Shown piece after piece: positions 43,826 through 53,105 of a stretch of DNA of 64,000 nt. The notes under the pieces were generated by a model. The model ran no database searches and was not told the origin of the DNA. It was given only the letters and a program-made list of their open reading frames with translations. Position 1 is the stretch's first letter. The number at the start of each line of letters is the position of its first letter. This stretch comes from an uncultured Sunxiuqinia sp. (lineage in GTDB: Bacteria > Bacteroidota > Bacteroidia > Bacteroidales > Prolixibacteraceae): positions 230,633-294,632 of the forward strand of contig NZ_CANLZV010000006.1 of the NCBI RefSeq assembly GCF_947495665.1, written 5' to 3'. A program made the position numbers and the translations under genes.

Positions 43826-43862
43826 AAAAGACCAGTAAGTTTATCACTTGCTGGTCTTTTTT
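43826..43862 (+). terminator. Terminator of tRNA-Val
   Basis: A 15-bp stem (AAAAGACCAGTAAGT / ACTTGCTGGTCTTTT, one mismatch) with loop TTATC and a T-run, directly after the tRNA. Confidence 0.85.
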
Positions 43863-43949
43863 ATTCCTTATTCAATAGCTGTGCAATCAGAAACTCAAGC
43901 TATCAACACCTGTTCTTCCTTACCAAACCAAAAACAATAAAAGCTGCAC

Positions 43950-46352
43950 TTACAGATTATCGTTTAATGAGGGAGGCACATCGCTAATGCCCGTTCCCCA
44001 ACCTCGCTGAGGCTTTGGTCCCATCTGAAACTCAAGCACTCCTCCCTCCATAATCTCCGCATGTGAAATCCATGTGCGAGAAAATGGCTTCCCATTCAGC
44101 ATTGCCGATTGAATATATTTATTCTGAGTCGAATTATTCACTGCTTTTACCGTGAAGGTTTTCCCGTTCTCTACCTTCAGCCGGACTTCTCCAAACAACG
44201 GACTTCCAATAACGTAAGTTGGCGACCCCGGAGTTACAGCATAAAAACCAAGTGAACTTAACACGTACCACGACGACAATGATCCCATGTCCTCATTTCC
44301 GCAAAGTCCTCCCGGGCCAGTGCGGTACAATTGCTCCACAACCTGCCGAACCCGTTTCTGCGTTTTCCAGGGCTGTCCTGCGTAATTATACAAGTAAGCA
44401 ACATGATGGGATGGTTGGTTGCCATGCACATACTGCCCAATGGTACCCACCACTCCAACATATTTAGGTAAACTAATCAGTGGACTCATTTCAAAAAAGG
44501 TATCCAGCTTATCTACAAAATTTTCCTTCCCTCTAAAAAGTTGAATCAAGCCATTGACATCATGCTGTACCGACCAGAGATATTGCCAGGCATTTGATTC
44601 GGTGTAATAACGGTTAGGACGTCGGCCAACCAGTAAGGGATCAAAGTAGGCATAATAGGAGTGGTCCCCTTCAGATACAACATGCTGGTCTCGACCATTT
44701 AGCGCTTCCAGCCAGGAACCGTCGCTTTTTCGTGGACGCATAAATTGTGTGCTTTCATCCCAAACGTTCTTGTAATTGGCTGCACTTTTCATGAAATCCT
44801 GATAATCATCCAGCTTTCCCAAATCTTTTGCCATTTGAGCAATGCACCAATCATCATAGGCAAACTCCAGCGTTTTGGGTACAGACTCTTCAATTTTATC
44901 CACCGGGACATAGCCCAACTTCAATAAGTATTCGAGGCCGGATCGGGCGTCCTCGCGTAAGGCAGGTGGAGCTGGAAACTCACGGGCCTTCTTACGCATC
45001 GCATTGTAAATGAAATCCACATCATAATCCCGGTATCCTTTCCGATAAGCATCAACAATAACCGGCACCAAATGGTCACCTACCATACCCTGTCCAAAAA
45101 CATTTTGAAAATGCTGAGCCGGCAGCCATCCATAATCACGGATTTTTGCCTCAATGGATTTGATAAAATCATTGACATGGTCAGGTGCAATTAAGGTCAA
45201 AAGAGGGTGTTGCGAACGATACGTATCCCAGCAGGAAAATGAGCCATAAAAATCAAAACCTTTAGCCTCCTTTATCGCTCCGGAGGCCCCCATGTATTTA
45301 CCGTCCGCGTCCTGCGAAATATACTGGGCAAGCAACGAACGATACATCGCCGTATAAAAGATGGTTTTCTGGTCATCTGTTGCTCCCTCAAGCTGAACAC
45401 GCGACAGTTCACTGTTCCACACATCCTCTGCCTGTTGTTTTACAAGATCGAAATCCCAGTGGGGCAATTCTGCCTCCATATTTTTCCGGGCACCGTCAAT
45501 ACTCACATATGAAAGAGCAACTTTCACCAAAACTTGCTCCTGATCTTTGGTTTGAAATGTGACAAAAGCACCTATATCTACTCCCCGCTCCCCACTTTTA
45601 TAGGGGAAATAACCAGCACCTGACTCAGGAGTCGAATAGCTTGCATCAAAAGTTCCATAATATTGAAATGGCTTACTAAATTCAGCAACAAAATAAACCT
45701 TACCAGCACCTGATCCTTTCACCCCTTCAATCCGCTGGTTATCGAGGATTCGAAGTTCAGAAACATCCGTTTCCTGATTCCCGCCAATTTGATGCCCCAA
45801 GTCAAGAATTACCCGTGCATCATCAGCTTTCGGAAAGCGGTATCGATGAAAACCCACCCGCCGGGTCGTGGTTAACTCGGCCTTTATTCCATAATCTTTT
45901 AACAAAACAGCATAATAGCCCGGGGAAGCCTTTTCATCCGAATGATCGAAGCGGGAACGATAGCCCGCGTCTGGCTCCTCTGCCGTTCCCGGAACCAGCT
46001 GAAGCTTATTCCCAACGGTAGGCATTAACAGAACATCACCTCCATCAACCATGCCTACGCCACTCCAATGGGTATGGCTAAAACCAATAATTGAGTTGTC
46101 AGCGTAAACATATCCGCCACAATACGTCCACCCTTCTGTACCGGTATCCGGGCCAAGGTGAACCATGGCATAGGGTAGCGATGGCCCCGGAAACGTGTGT
46201 CCAAAAAACTGTGTGCCTATAAAGGGATCAACGTATTTAATCAACTCGTCCTCCTTTGCCTGCCCAAAACAGGTAAAAACCGATACTCCCAGAAAGACAA
46301 GAAACAATTTTAAATTTAGCCGCATTTTTAGTGTCATAAGTTTATTCTTCAT
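43950..46352 (-). CDS. GH92 alpha-1,2-mannosidase-like glycoside hydrolase
   Basis: An 800-residue exported calcium-dependent exo-acting mannosidase of family GH92, which trims mannose from N-glycans or yeast mannan. After an N-terminal signal (about residues 10-30) it shows YVDPFIGTQFFGHTFPGPSLP, IIGFSHTHWSGVGMVDGGDVLLMP, the mid-domain CWDTYRSQHPLL and DDWCIAQMAKDLGK, and the C-terminal GNEDMGSLSSWYVLSSLGFY and YVIGSPLF blocks. Whether it is lipid-anchored (a Cys lies in VFTCFGQ) is uncertain. It neighbours GH95; no SusC/SusD pair lies in the window, so this is a catabolic cluster rather than a full PUL. Confidence 0.93.
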   Translation of the reverse strand: MKNKLMTLKMRLNLKLFLVFLGVSVFTCFGQAKEDELIKYVDPFIGTQFFGHTFPGPSLPYAMVHLGPDTGTEGWTYCGGYVYADNSIIGFSHTHWSGVGMVDGGDVLLMPTVGNKLQLVPGTAEEPDAGYRSRFDHSDEKASPGYYAVLLKDYGIKAELTTTRRVGFHRYRFPKADDARVILDLGHQIGGNQETDVSELRILDNQRIEGVKGSGAGKVYFVAEFSKPFQYYGTFDASYSTPESGAGYFPYKSGERGVDIGAFVTFQTKDQEQVLVKVALSYVSIDGARKNMEAELPHWDFDLVKQQAEDVWNSELSRVQLEGATDDQKTIFYTAMYRSLLAQYISQDADGKYMGASGAIKEAKGFDFYGSFSCWDTYRSQHPLLTLIAPDHVNDFIKSIEAKIRDYGWLPAQHFQNVFGQGMVGDHLVPVIVDAYRKGYRDYDVDFIYNAMRKKAREFPAPPALREDARSGLEYLLKLGYVPVDKIEESVPKTLEFAYDDWCIAQMAKDLGKLDDYQDFMKSAANYKNVWDESTQFMRPRKSDGSWLEALNGRDQHVVSEGDHSYYAYFDPLLVGRRPNRYYTESNAWQYLWSVQHDVNGLIQLFRGKENFVDKLDTFFEMSPLISLPKYVGVVGTIGQYVHGNQPSHHVAYLYNYAGQPWKTQKRVRQVVEQLYRTGPGGLCGNEDMGSLSSWYVLSSLGFYAVTPGSPTYVIGSPLFGEVRLKVENGKTFTVKAVNNSTQNKYIQSAMLNGKPFSRTWISHAEIMEGGVLEFQMGPKPQRGWGTGISDVPPSLNDNL

Positions 46353-46558
46353 TTCAAATGTTCATCATTTTCAGAGAAATCAATCTTCCTAAAAATGCCC
46401 TCATTTATTGAGAAGTACCACCAAAATATCAATGAAAACAGATGATTTCTTAACCCAAATCGCAATTCCTTCAACAGTTCCAACCCGAACAAAGCAATAA
46501 ACAACTAGTAACAAGCTCTTCTTCAGATTGATTTTGAAACTGCCTGCGGCTTATCAGC

Positions 46559-48874
46559 CTACAATTGGTTCAATTTCCCATCGAAGGTATATTTCTGCCC
46601 CACGTCGGTTTGTAACTCCACTTCCAATTCTCCTGACTTCAACTTGCAGGGCTTACCGGCTTTTGACCAAACTTCCAATTTCTCCAGCTTACCCTTACGC
46701 CAGCTAAAAGCCAGCTCAAAACCGCCGCGGGCGCAAACACCCGAGATGCTTCCTTCCGGCAAAGCAGCGGGCAAAGCCGGAAGAATCGATATTTCATCCA
46801 GATGGCTCTGTACCAACAGCTCGATCATGCCTGCAGGGGCTCCAAAATTGCCATCAATCTGGAAGGGCGGATGGGCATCGAATAAGTTAGCATACGAACC
46901 GCCACCGCCCGAGTAAGCCACCCCATCAATGTCTACCGGACGAAAAAGCAGTTTCACCATGTCGTAAGCATGGTTTCCATCCAGAAAGCGAGCCCAAAAG
47001 TTAATCTTCCAAGCCAAACTCCAGCCGGTTCCTTCATCTCCCCGGAAGATGAGCGATTGCCGCGCAGCTCGCATCAGCTCCGGAGTTTCCTTCCAGTTAA
47101 TTTCATTGCCCGGATGAACCGCCCACAAATGAGACACATGCCGGTGTTTATTATTAGGATCATCCAGGTCAGTCAACCATTCCTGCAGCTGACCGTATTG
47201 TCCAATCTGATTGGGGGCAATTTTCGGCAGCAGGTCAGTTAATTTCCGGGCAAAATCCGGATCGGTATCTAAAATAGAAGAAGCTTCGATGCACGAACGG
47301 AATAAGGCGCGGATGATTTGATGATCCATCGACGGACCAGCAACCAAACCACCTATCTCCGGTGAGTTGGATGGCGTACTGATCAAATAGCCTGTAACAG
47401 GATCTTCAATCAGAAAATCAGTAAAAAACTCAGCAGCCCCTTTCATGATAGGATAAGCCTTACGAGCTAAAAACTCGCGATCCTGAGAGAACAGGAAGTG
47501 CTCCCACAAATGCCTGCTCAGCCAGGCTCCTCCGGTTACCCAAATACCATGGTTCGAGTGATTAATGGGTGCTGTGCCCCGCCAAATATCCGTATTGTGA
47601 TGGAGTACCCAGCCCGGTGCCTGGTAATGCTCCCATGCAACCTCCTTCCCTGTTTCGGCGCAATCAGCAATCATATCGAAAAGTGGCTGATGACATTCGG
47701 CCAGGTTGGTCAGCTCGGCCGGCCAGTAGTTCATCTCCGTATTGATGTTGACCGTCCATTTGCTATCCCATGCCGGATCAAGCTGATGATTCCAGATCCC
47801 CTGCAAATTGGCTGGCTGTGTTCCCGGCCGACTGCTCGCAATAAGCAGGTAACGCCCATACTGAATGTATAAAGCCAGCAACTGAGGATCATCCGAATTC
47901 TTATTAAATGCGACAATACGTTCGTTTATAGGCAGAAGCTGTCGCTCATTCGCTCCAAAGCTCACCTTAAACCGCTGAAAAAGTTTCTGATAATCGGCCT
48001 GATGTGCCTGACGAACGTCTCCCATTTTTTGATTCGACAACCAGGAAAGCCTTTCCCGGACATCTAGCACCGGCTTTCCACTGACATCATTATAGTTGAC
48101 ATAATTTGTTGCAGCAGTCAGATAAATGGTGGCCGTACTGGCATCTTCCACTCGAAGTTGACTGCCTTCGGCAGCAACCAAGCCATCGGAAAAAACACGC
48201 AAGCCGGCTATTCCATATAAAGCACCATCTTTCACCTGTACTTTCAGCGAAAGCTCGTTTCCATCGGCTTTGATTTCTTTGGACTCGTGAAGGGCATCAA
48301 ATGACAAATCAAAATTCAAGGCCTTGGGCTGATCAGCCGTAAGCTGAATGGCAATAGCTTGATCAGGATAGGAAGCCAGGTACTCCCGGGTGTAATTTAC
48401 GCCATCAGCTTGATAAGTCACCCGATGTACAGCCTGCTCCAAATCCAACTCGCGATGATAATTCGTAAAATCCGTGTGCTCCGGAAAGTGCAGGTACAAA
48501 TCACCAAAAGCCTGGTAGGCCATTTGTCCGAGCGGCACGCTCATAAATTCAGCCATCGCCAACTCTTCGGCTTCTTTCTGCTTACCGTCAAAAAGCAATT
48601 GCCGTATTTCTTCCAAATGCTTCCAGGCACCCTGATGAGCATAACTATGCGGGGCTCCTTGCCAAAGCGTTTCTTCGTTGAATTGAATGCGATCATGTGC
48701 CACACCACCAAAAATCATAGCACCCAGTCCACCGTTTCCAATAGGTAAGGCATCGGTCCATTTTTCAGCAGGAGTGCTATACCATAATTTGAGTGACGAA
48801 TTGTTGCCTGCCCAAACGGAAGCGCCAAGCAGCAATAAAAGCAGGAAACTTGTTAAGCGTAGTCGATTAGTCAT
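46559..48874 (-). CDS. GH95 alpha-L-fucosidase-like glycoside hydrolase
   Basis: A 771-residue secreted inverting hydrolase of family GH95 (alpha-1,2-L-fucosidase or galactosidase). The signal peptide ends SVWAG. Diagnostic blocks are LPIGNGGLGAMIFGGVAHDR with FNEETLWQGAPH, SSRPGTQPANLQGIWNHQLDP, VNINTEMNYWPAELTNLAEC (the two Asn of NIN are the catalytic asparagines in characterised members), and FQIDGNFGAPAGMIELL, which carries the conserved Asp. Together with the GH92 gene it points to use of host- or algal-type fucosylated and mannosylated glycans. Length and motifs are complete. Confidence 0.93.
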   Translation of the reverse strand: MTNRLRLTSFLLLLLLGASVWAGNNSSLKLWYSTPAEKWTDALPIGNGGLGAMIFGGVAHDRIQFNEETLWQGAPHSYAHQGAWKHLEEIRQLLFDGKQKEAEELAMAEFMSVPLGQMAYQAFGDLYLHFPEHTDFTNYHRELDLEQAVHRVTYQADGVNYTREYLASYPDQAIAIQLTADQPKALNFDLSFDALHESKEIKADGNELSLKVQVKDGALYGIAGLRVFSDGLVAAEGSQLRVEDASTATIYLTAATNYVNYNDVSGKPVLDVRERLSWLSNQKMGDVRQAHQADYQKLFQRFKVSFGANERQLLPINERIVAFNKNSDDPQLLALYIQYGRYLLIASSRPGTQPANLQGIWNHQLDPAWDSKWTVNINTEMNYWPAELTNLAECHQPLFDMIADCAETGKEVAWEHYQAPGWVLHHNTDIWRGTAPINHSNHGIWVTGGAWLSRHLWEHFLFSQDREFLARKAYPIMKGAAEFFTDFLIEDPVTGYLISTPSNSPEIGGLVAGPSMDHQIIRALFRSCIEASSILDTDPDFARKLTDLLPKIAPNQIGQYGQLQEWLTDLDDPNNKHRHVSHLWAVHPGNEINWKETPELMRAARQSLIFRGDEGTGWSLAWKINFWARFLDGNHAYDMVKLLFRPVDIDGVAYSGGGGSYANLFDAHPPFQIDGNFGAPAGMIELLVQSHLDEISILPALPAALPEGSISGVCARGGFELAFSWRKGKLEKLEVWSKAGKPCKLKSGELEVELQTDVGQKYTFDGKLNQL

Positions 48875-49054
48875 AGTTTATTTCGTTTAGGTCAATTCAG
48901 GTTCGAAAGCGTGTCAAACACAATTTGGGATACCTGTTTCGTAAAGTTAATTATTTTGTTTATTCTCCGAGGCTCATTCCCATCATTTTGAAAATCAAAC
49001 AATCCCAATAATTCGAATTCTGAGAAGCCTTGTAAAGATTGCCAACAAGCATAA

Positions 49055-49084
49055 AAAAACCCGAAGCAAAAAAGCCCCGGGTTT
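49055..49084 (-). terminator. Terminator of the isomerase-like gene
   Basis: Minus-strand AAACCCG / CGGGTTT stem with a 14-nt loop and TTTTTTT tail, 28 bp after the stop codon at 49112. Confidence 0.65.
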
Positions 49085-49111
49085 CATTCTTATTTAAAAT
49101 TGTTGTGCTAG

Positions 49112-50023
49112 CTACACCAGAATATCTGTTGTCAGGTTCTTGATACTTACTTCCAGCTCTTCAAAAGGCCTTCCGTTCCCCTGATTATCATCTTCAACAA
49201 ACATATATTTCATGCCGGCAACATCTTTGGCTGCCAAAATCGATTTGAAATCAATAACCCCGGCACCAACCGATGTAACATCGTCTTTGTTTACATCAAA
49301 GAACGGAGCTTCTTTCTTGCCCATGTCTTTCATGTGGAATAACTGGAATCTTCCGGGATATTTGTTAAACAAGTCCACTGGATCGTATCCGGCTTTGTTG
49401 GTCCAAAACAAATCAAGCTCCATGGTAATGTACTCCGGATCCATTTCAGGCATAAAAATATCGAAATAAGGCACGACACCATCAATGTTTTTAAACTCGA
49501 AGTTATGATTGTGGTAACCAAACTGGATACCAACGCCTTTCATGATTTTACCAACTTCATTCCAATCGCCTACCATTTTCTTATAGGTCTCAATGTTGCG
49601 GTCCTCTTCGTTCACCCAAGGCTGAACACAATATTTCACGCCTAACTCGGCATGGTCATCAGCCATCTTTTGAGCATTATCAACGGTAATTCCGGCGGCC
49701 TCAACCTGAGTGTGACTACTTAAAATTGTCATTCCCAAGTCGCTCACGATTTTCTTGAATTCTTTCGGAGCATAGCCGTAAAACTTGCCATCAGAATAAC
49801 TGGCCAACTCAAGATTCTTGTAGCCCAGGTCCGATACTTTTTTCAGCGAACCCAACACATCGGCAGCCATGGCATCACGGATGGTGTACAATTGCAGCCC
49901 CACTCCGAAGCTTTTTCGGTCAACAGCTTTTGGAGCACATGCGAGTGGTCCTAAAACAGTCAATCCAAGGGCTCCAGCCGCTGAAATCTTTAAAAATTCT
50001 CTTCTGTTGTTAAACTTTGTCAT
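49112..50023 (-). CDS. Exported sugar-phosphate isomerase/epimerase-like protein
   Basis: A 303-residue xylose-isomerase-like TIM barrel with a twin-arginine-type signal (NRREFLKISAAGALGLTVLG) and a lipobox-like LACA, so it probably acts in the periplasm as a lipoprotein. The barrel shows VGLQLYTIRDAMAADVLG, VQFGYHNHNFEFKN, TMELDLFWTNKAG and FQLFHMKD, which hold the His/Glu/Asp metal ligands of AP-endonuclease-2-like folds. It is close to GH92/GH95 and a Tat-exported oxidoreductase, suggesting periplasmic sugar conversion. Substrate unknown. It is monocistronic with a terminator. Confidence 0.85.
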   Translation of the reverse strand: MTKFNNRREFLKISAAGALGLTVLGPLACAPKAVDRKSFGVGLQLYTIRDAMAADVLGSLKKVSDLGYKNLELASYSDGKFYGYAPKEFKKIVSDLGMTILSSHTQVEAAGITVDNAQKMADDHAELGVKYCVQPWVNEEDRNIETYKKMVGDWNEVGKIMKGVGIQFGYHNHNFEFKNIDGVVPYFDIFMPEMDPEYITMELDLFWTNKAGYDPVDLFNKYPGRFQLFHMKDMGKKEAPFFDVNKDDVTSVGAGVIDFKSILAAKDVAGMKYMFVEDDNQGNGRPFEELEVSIKNLTTDILV

Positions 50024-50201
50024 GATCTATTCTTTTGTTTGGATATAGGTTAAATGTTGTCTTTTTACTCGAAGGCTAAATATACAATAAATCATTTATA
50101 TACACGACAACTCGCCATAAACTGACACAAATAAGATCGTCAGTTATGCCGGATTTCGACCAGCTTTCGCAGCTTCCCACACAAGCAGAATCCTTGGACA
50201 C

Positions 50202-50238
50202 AAAAAAGAGCAGGAAGCTGTCAACAGCCGGCTGCTCT
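50202..50238 (-). terminator. Terminator of the jelly-roll operon
   Basis: Minus-strand AGAGCAG / CTGCTCT stem with an inner CTGT/ACAG helix and a TTTTTT tail, 41 bp after the stop codon at 50279. Confidence 0.75.
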
Positions 50239-50278
50239 CTGAATGATAAATCCAATCGTCAAAAACGAATTGTAAAGC

Positions 50279-51271
50279 CTAATTTCGTCGTTTTGATTTC
50301 CAGTATTTTCGAAACTGGTCCTGGGTCATAATCCCAACCGGGCCTTCATAAATTCCGCCTAAGCCGGTGCGATCGTAAACGCGGATTTCCAGAATGTTTT
50401 CTTTGTCGGACTTAAAAGCTCCTGGCGGAAAAAAATAGTTCCGGAAGTCACCATCGAAATCTCGGTTCGACCAACGTTCATAATCTCCTGTTTGTCCCAT
50501 CAGCCGGCCATTCAAATAAAGCTGATCGGCATCGTCAATTTTACCGGCAAGCAATACCAAACGCTGCCCAACAACATCAGCCGGCAGTTTAATTTTACGC
50601 GTGTAAACTGCATAGCCATTGTAGTTATTGTAACCCTGATTTTCCCAGGCTCCCGGGACCAGAATATCGGTATGATTGTTTGCGTTGAATGCTTTTCCTT
50701 TGTTGAATAACCAGTTTCCCGTCAAGTCAATCAAAAATGGAGGAAGCACACCTGAGGTGTAAATTCGCACGTTTCCTGAAACAATTCCTCCTTCAAGCTG
50801 ACTGTCGTAAACCCGAACGGCAATCAGGTTTTCTTCGCCGAAACGAATGAGATGAGCAGGAATCTGATACTTACGCAAGGCATTGTAGGCTGTTGAAAAA
50901 TGAGGAGGAAACGAGCCTGTCTGTCCCACCCGAACCCCGTTGATAAACACTTCATCCACATCGTCGATGTAGCCCAGCTCCAATACCATTTTTTTATCCG
51001 CCAACGATTGATCAATCAACACCGAGGTTCGGTACCAGGCATAGCCATCGTATCCTCGGAAACCTTCATTTTCCCATCGGGCAGGCACCCTGATTTTGTC
51101 CCAGGCTGAATCATCATAGTCCAACGAAGCCCACTCGCGTTGGTCGCCAATGCGGAATTTCCACAAACCACGCAAGCTCATCTCGTCTGGCTCAAAAGCC
51201 AAGCACAACGGAGTCATCACCAAAATCAGGATCAGGCTTCCCAACCACCGTATGAAATGCATTTTCCTCAT
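50279..51271 (-). CDS. Tandem GH2-type jelly-roll (sugar-binding) protein 2
   Basis: A 330-residue exported protein composed only of two beta-galactosidase-type jelly-roll domains, the N-terminal sugar-binding fold of GH2 enzymes. Signal peptide: about residues 1-25. Domain 1 (about 33-175) has LWKFRIGDQREWAS, PARWENEGFRGYDGYAWYRT and DDVDEVFINGVRVG. Domain 2 (about 180-320) has LTGNWLFNKGKAF, PGAWENQGYNNYNGYAVYTR and DDADQLYLNGRLMG. No catalytic (TIM barrel) domain is present. It lies 2 bp downstream of a paralogue of the same design. Likely a glycan-binding surface or periplasmic protein; it cannot be a hydrolase on its own. Confidence 0.82.
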   Translation of the reverse strand: MRKMHFIRWLGSLILILVMTPLCLAFEPDEMSLRGLWKFRIGDQREWASLDYDDSAWDKIRVPARWENEGFRGYDGYAWYRTSVLIDQSLADKKMVLELGYIDDVDEVFINGVRVGQTGSFPPHFSTAYNALRKYQIPAHLIRFGEENLIAVRVYDSQLEGGIVSGNVRIYTSGVLPPFLIDLTGNWLFNKGKAFNANNHTDILVPGAWENQGYNNYNGYAVYTRKIKLPADVVGQRLVLLAGKIDDADQLYLNGRLMGQTGDYERWSNRDFDGDFRNYFFPPGAFKSDKENILEIRVYDRTGLGGIYEGPVGIMTQDQFRKYWKSKRRN

Positions 51272-51273
51272 CG

Positions 51274-52338
51274 CTAATCAAATAAACGAATCAATTCCTG
51301 AAAAAAAGAATTCCATCCACTGTTTTGTTCCTGCCATCGCGTTCGCTCACGGAACCCCTGAATATCCTCAGCTTTCATGATTCCAACGGGCCCTTCGTAA
51401 ATCCCGCCAAACTCGAAGACATCCTCCACCTGAACCGAAAGCAGGTTTTTACTCCTTAAATAGTTTGAAGGAATTTTATAAATGCGGTAAAGCGACCAGG
51501 CATTGTTTCGCTGGAAGCGCGAATAGCCATCCAGCTCCTCGACACTCCCAATTTCATGCCCATTCAAATAAACTTCATCATAATCATCAATCTTCCCCAA
51601 CACTAGGTAAAGCTCCTCTCCTTTCAGAGATTCAGGAAGGGCAAATCGTTTTCGATACCAAGCCGTTCCGTTATAATCAGCATACCCCTGGCTTTCCCAG
51701 TTCATAGGGACATAAATTTCATTCCATTGCTCATCGCTGGTTTGCGGACTGTTCATTTGGCCAAAGTTATCCGTGCTGAACTTCCACATCCCACTCAAAT
51801 CAACAACCATACGATCCTGATCGAGATCAGAGTAAAGTCCAAACTTATCGGCCCGCAATATTCCACCTTCACGCCCTTCATCATACACGCGAATGACAAT
51901 GGTATTTTCAGAATTACTCAAAAGGGAGACCGGAACCAGGTAGTGCCGTTCTTTATCGTAAGCCGTTTCATAATTGGGGAAAAAGCCTCCGGTTTGACCA
52001 ACCTTTTGCCCGTTTATAAAGACTTCATCCACATCATCAATAAACCCTAAAAACAGGTGGACCATTTTCGTTTTTGGAAGTTCGGTCAATCCAAACTTTT
52101 TCCGGTACCAGGCATATCCATTATACCCTTCGTAATAATGCTCCCAAGCTTTGGGGGCATCAATAAAATCCCAATCATGCGTATCGGTTTCCGGGCGGGC
52201 CCACTCCGGATCATCGCCTACCGTAAACTGCCAGCGCCCTTTTAAATCCACCAGCATCTTCCAATCCGAAGCTTTCAGCTCCGAAGAACTAAAAGCCAGC
52301 AGGATAAACAGATAAATTATATACGTTTTGTTAGCCAT
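51274..52338 (-). CDS. Tandem GH2-type jelly-roll (sugar-binding) protein 1
   Basis: A 354-residue exported protein with two GH2-type jelly-roll domains and no catalytic domain. The signal peptide is about residues 1-22. Domain 1 has LKGRWQFTVGDDPEWA, APKAWEHYYEGYNGYAWYRK and IDDVDEVFINGQKVG; domain 2 has LSGMWKFSTDNFGQ, VPMNWESQGYADYNGTAWYR and KIDDYDEVYLNGHEIG. Both domains end with a conserved IRVYDE/VQVEDV plus GGI(Y)-type strand. It is the first gene of a pair, with 2 bp between them; the four domains look like products of two rounds of duplication. The role is inferred as glycan binding. Confidence 0.82.
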   Translation of the reverse strand: MANKTYIIYLFILLAFSSSELKASDWKMLVDLKGRWQFTVGDDPEWARPETDTHDWDFIDAPKAWEHYYEGYNGYAWYRKKFGLTELPKTKMVHLFLGFIDDVDEVFINGQKVGQTGGFFPNYETAYDKERHYLVPVSLLSNSENTIVIRVYDEGREGGILRADKFGLYSDLDQDRMVVDLSGMWKFSTDNFGQMNSPQTSDEQWNEIYVPMNWESQGYADYNGTAWYRKRFALPESLKGEELYLVLGKIDDYDEVYLNGHEIGSVEELDGYSRFQRNNAWSLYRIYKIPSNYLRSKNLLSVQVEDVFEFGGIYEGPVGIMKAEDIQGFRERTRWQEQNSGWNSFFQELIRLFD

Positions 52339-52404
52339 GATTGAGTGAAGTTGCGTACAAGATATTTAAAAACAAAATCAATTCGAAATGCTGCATACTT
52401 TTCG

Positions 52405-52782
52405 CTACTTCGTGTTGTAGCGCACCGCAAGATTAAAGACATAGGCTTTCCCCACAAGCACTTTGTCCGCTTTCAGTTCACTGGTTTTAAAAATGTGTTT
52501 CACGTAATCCTTCGCTGCTTCATCATCGCTTCGAAGCCGAACCAGACTCAAGGATTGATCGCCATTGACGATAAAACACACCTGAACTTTTTCATCCAGC
52601 TGGTTGATGTTGTTTTGGTAGAAGTAATTGTTCCAGTCCTTAATTTCTTCTTTAAAACAATCAGAGATTTCATTGTACAGGTCTTTTTTGGCCATGTTTG
52701 TTGCGGTTTCCCCGGCAAAAGCCAGGCCGGTCATCATCATCAAGGCGACAACCATCATCGGAATTGTTCTTCTTGTTTTCAT
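52405..52782 (-). CDS. Small secreted protein, TonB-C-like fold
   Basis: A 125-residue exported protein: signal peptide 1-23 (ending GLAFAG), then a helix (LYNEISDCFKEEIKDWNNY) and an alpha/beta stretch (VCFIVNGDQSLSLVRLRSDDEAAKDYVKHIF, then VGKAYVFNLAVRYN in abbreviated form) whose strand-helix-strand order resembles the C-terminal domain of TonB-type proteins. The match is by pattern only. It lies 323 bp downstream of a two-component system on the same strand, with ATGTCAC-type direct repeats in front. That makes it a likely target of the response regulator. Confidence 0.6.
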   Translation of the reverse strand: MKTRRTIPMMVVALMMMTGLAFAGETATNMAKKDLYNEISDCFKEEIKDWNNYFYQNNINQLDEKVQVCFIVNGDQSLSLVRLRSDDEAAKDYVKHIFKTSELKADKVLVGKAYVFNLAVRYNTK

Positions 52783-53105
52783 TGCTTTGGGCTTTAAGTG
52801 TTACTACTTGTAATTGTTTCTGATACAAAGTAAGTGCACGGATGTAACCCGCCTGTCAAACACGCGTCATACGATGCCACAAGATGTCACAGAAATGTCA
52901 CCAACAAGAAAAAACACAGGGAGTGGACCATCGAGCTAGCTGCAATGGACCATTTGAGGAGAAAAGAACAAAGGGAGTAATGAGTCTCGAGAATCTAGAA
53001 CAAAGAATCAGGAATCAAACTGAAAGACAGAAGACTGAGAAGGCACGAACTTTCTAAGAATCAAGCAATCCGAATATCGGATAGTCAAAAAGACGATTGC
53101 ATCAT
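52783..53105. other. Intergenic stretch before the small secreted protein
   Basis: No gene seen. It holds a minus-strand -7-like TACTTTG (52832-52826), the direct-repeat array at 52874-52901, and a small hairpin (ATCCGA/TCGGAT, about 53069-53083) near the response-regulator stop codon. Confidence 0.5.
52874..52901 (-). promoter_or_regulatory. Triple direct repeat, candidate response-regulator site
   Basis: ATGCCAC (52874-52880), ATGTCAC (52884-52890) and ATGTCAC (52895-52901) are spaced 10 and 11 bp, about 95-120 bp upstream of the small secreted protein start and about 45 bp upstream of its -7-like TACTTTG. Confidence 0.45.
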
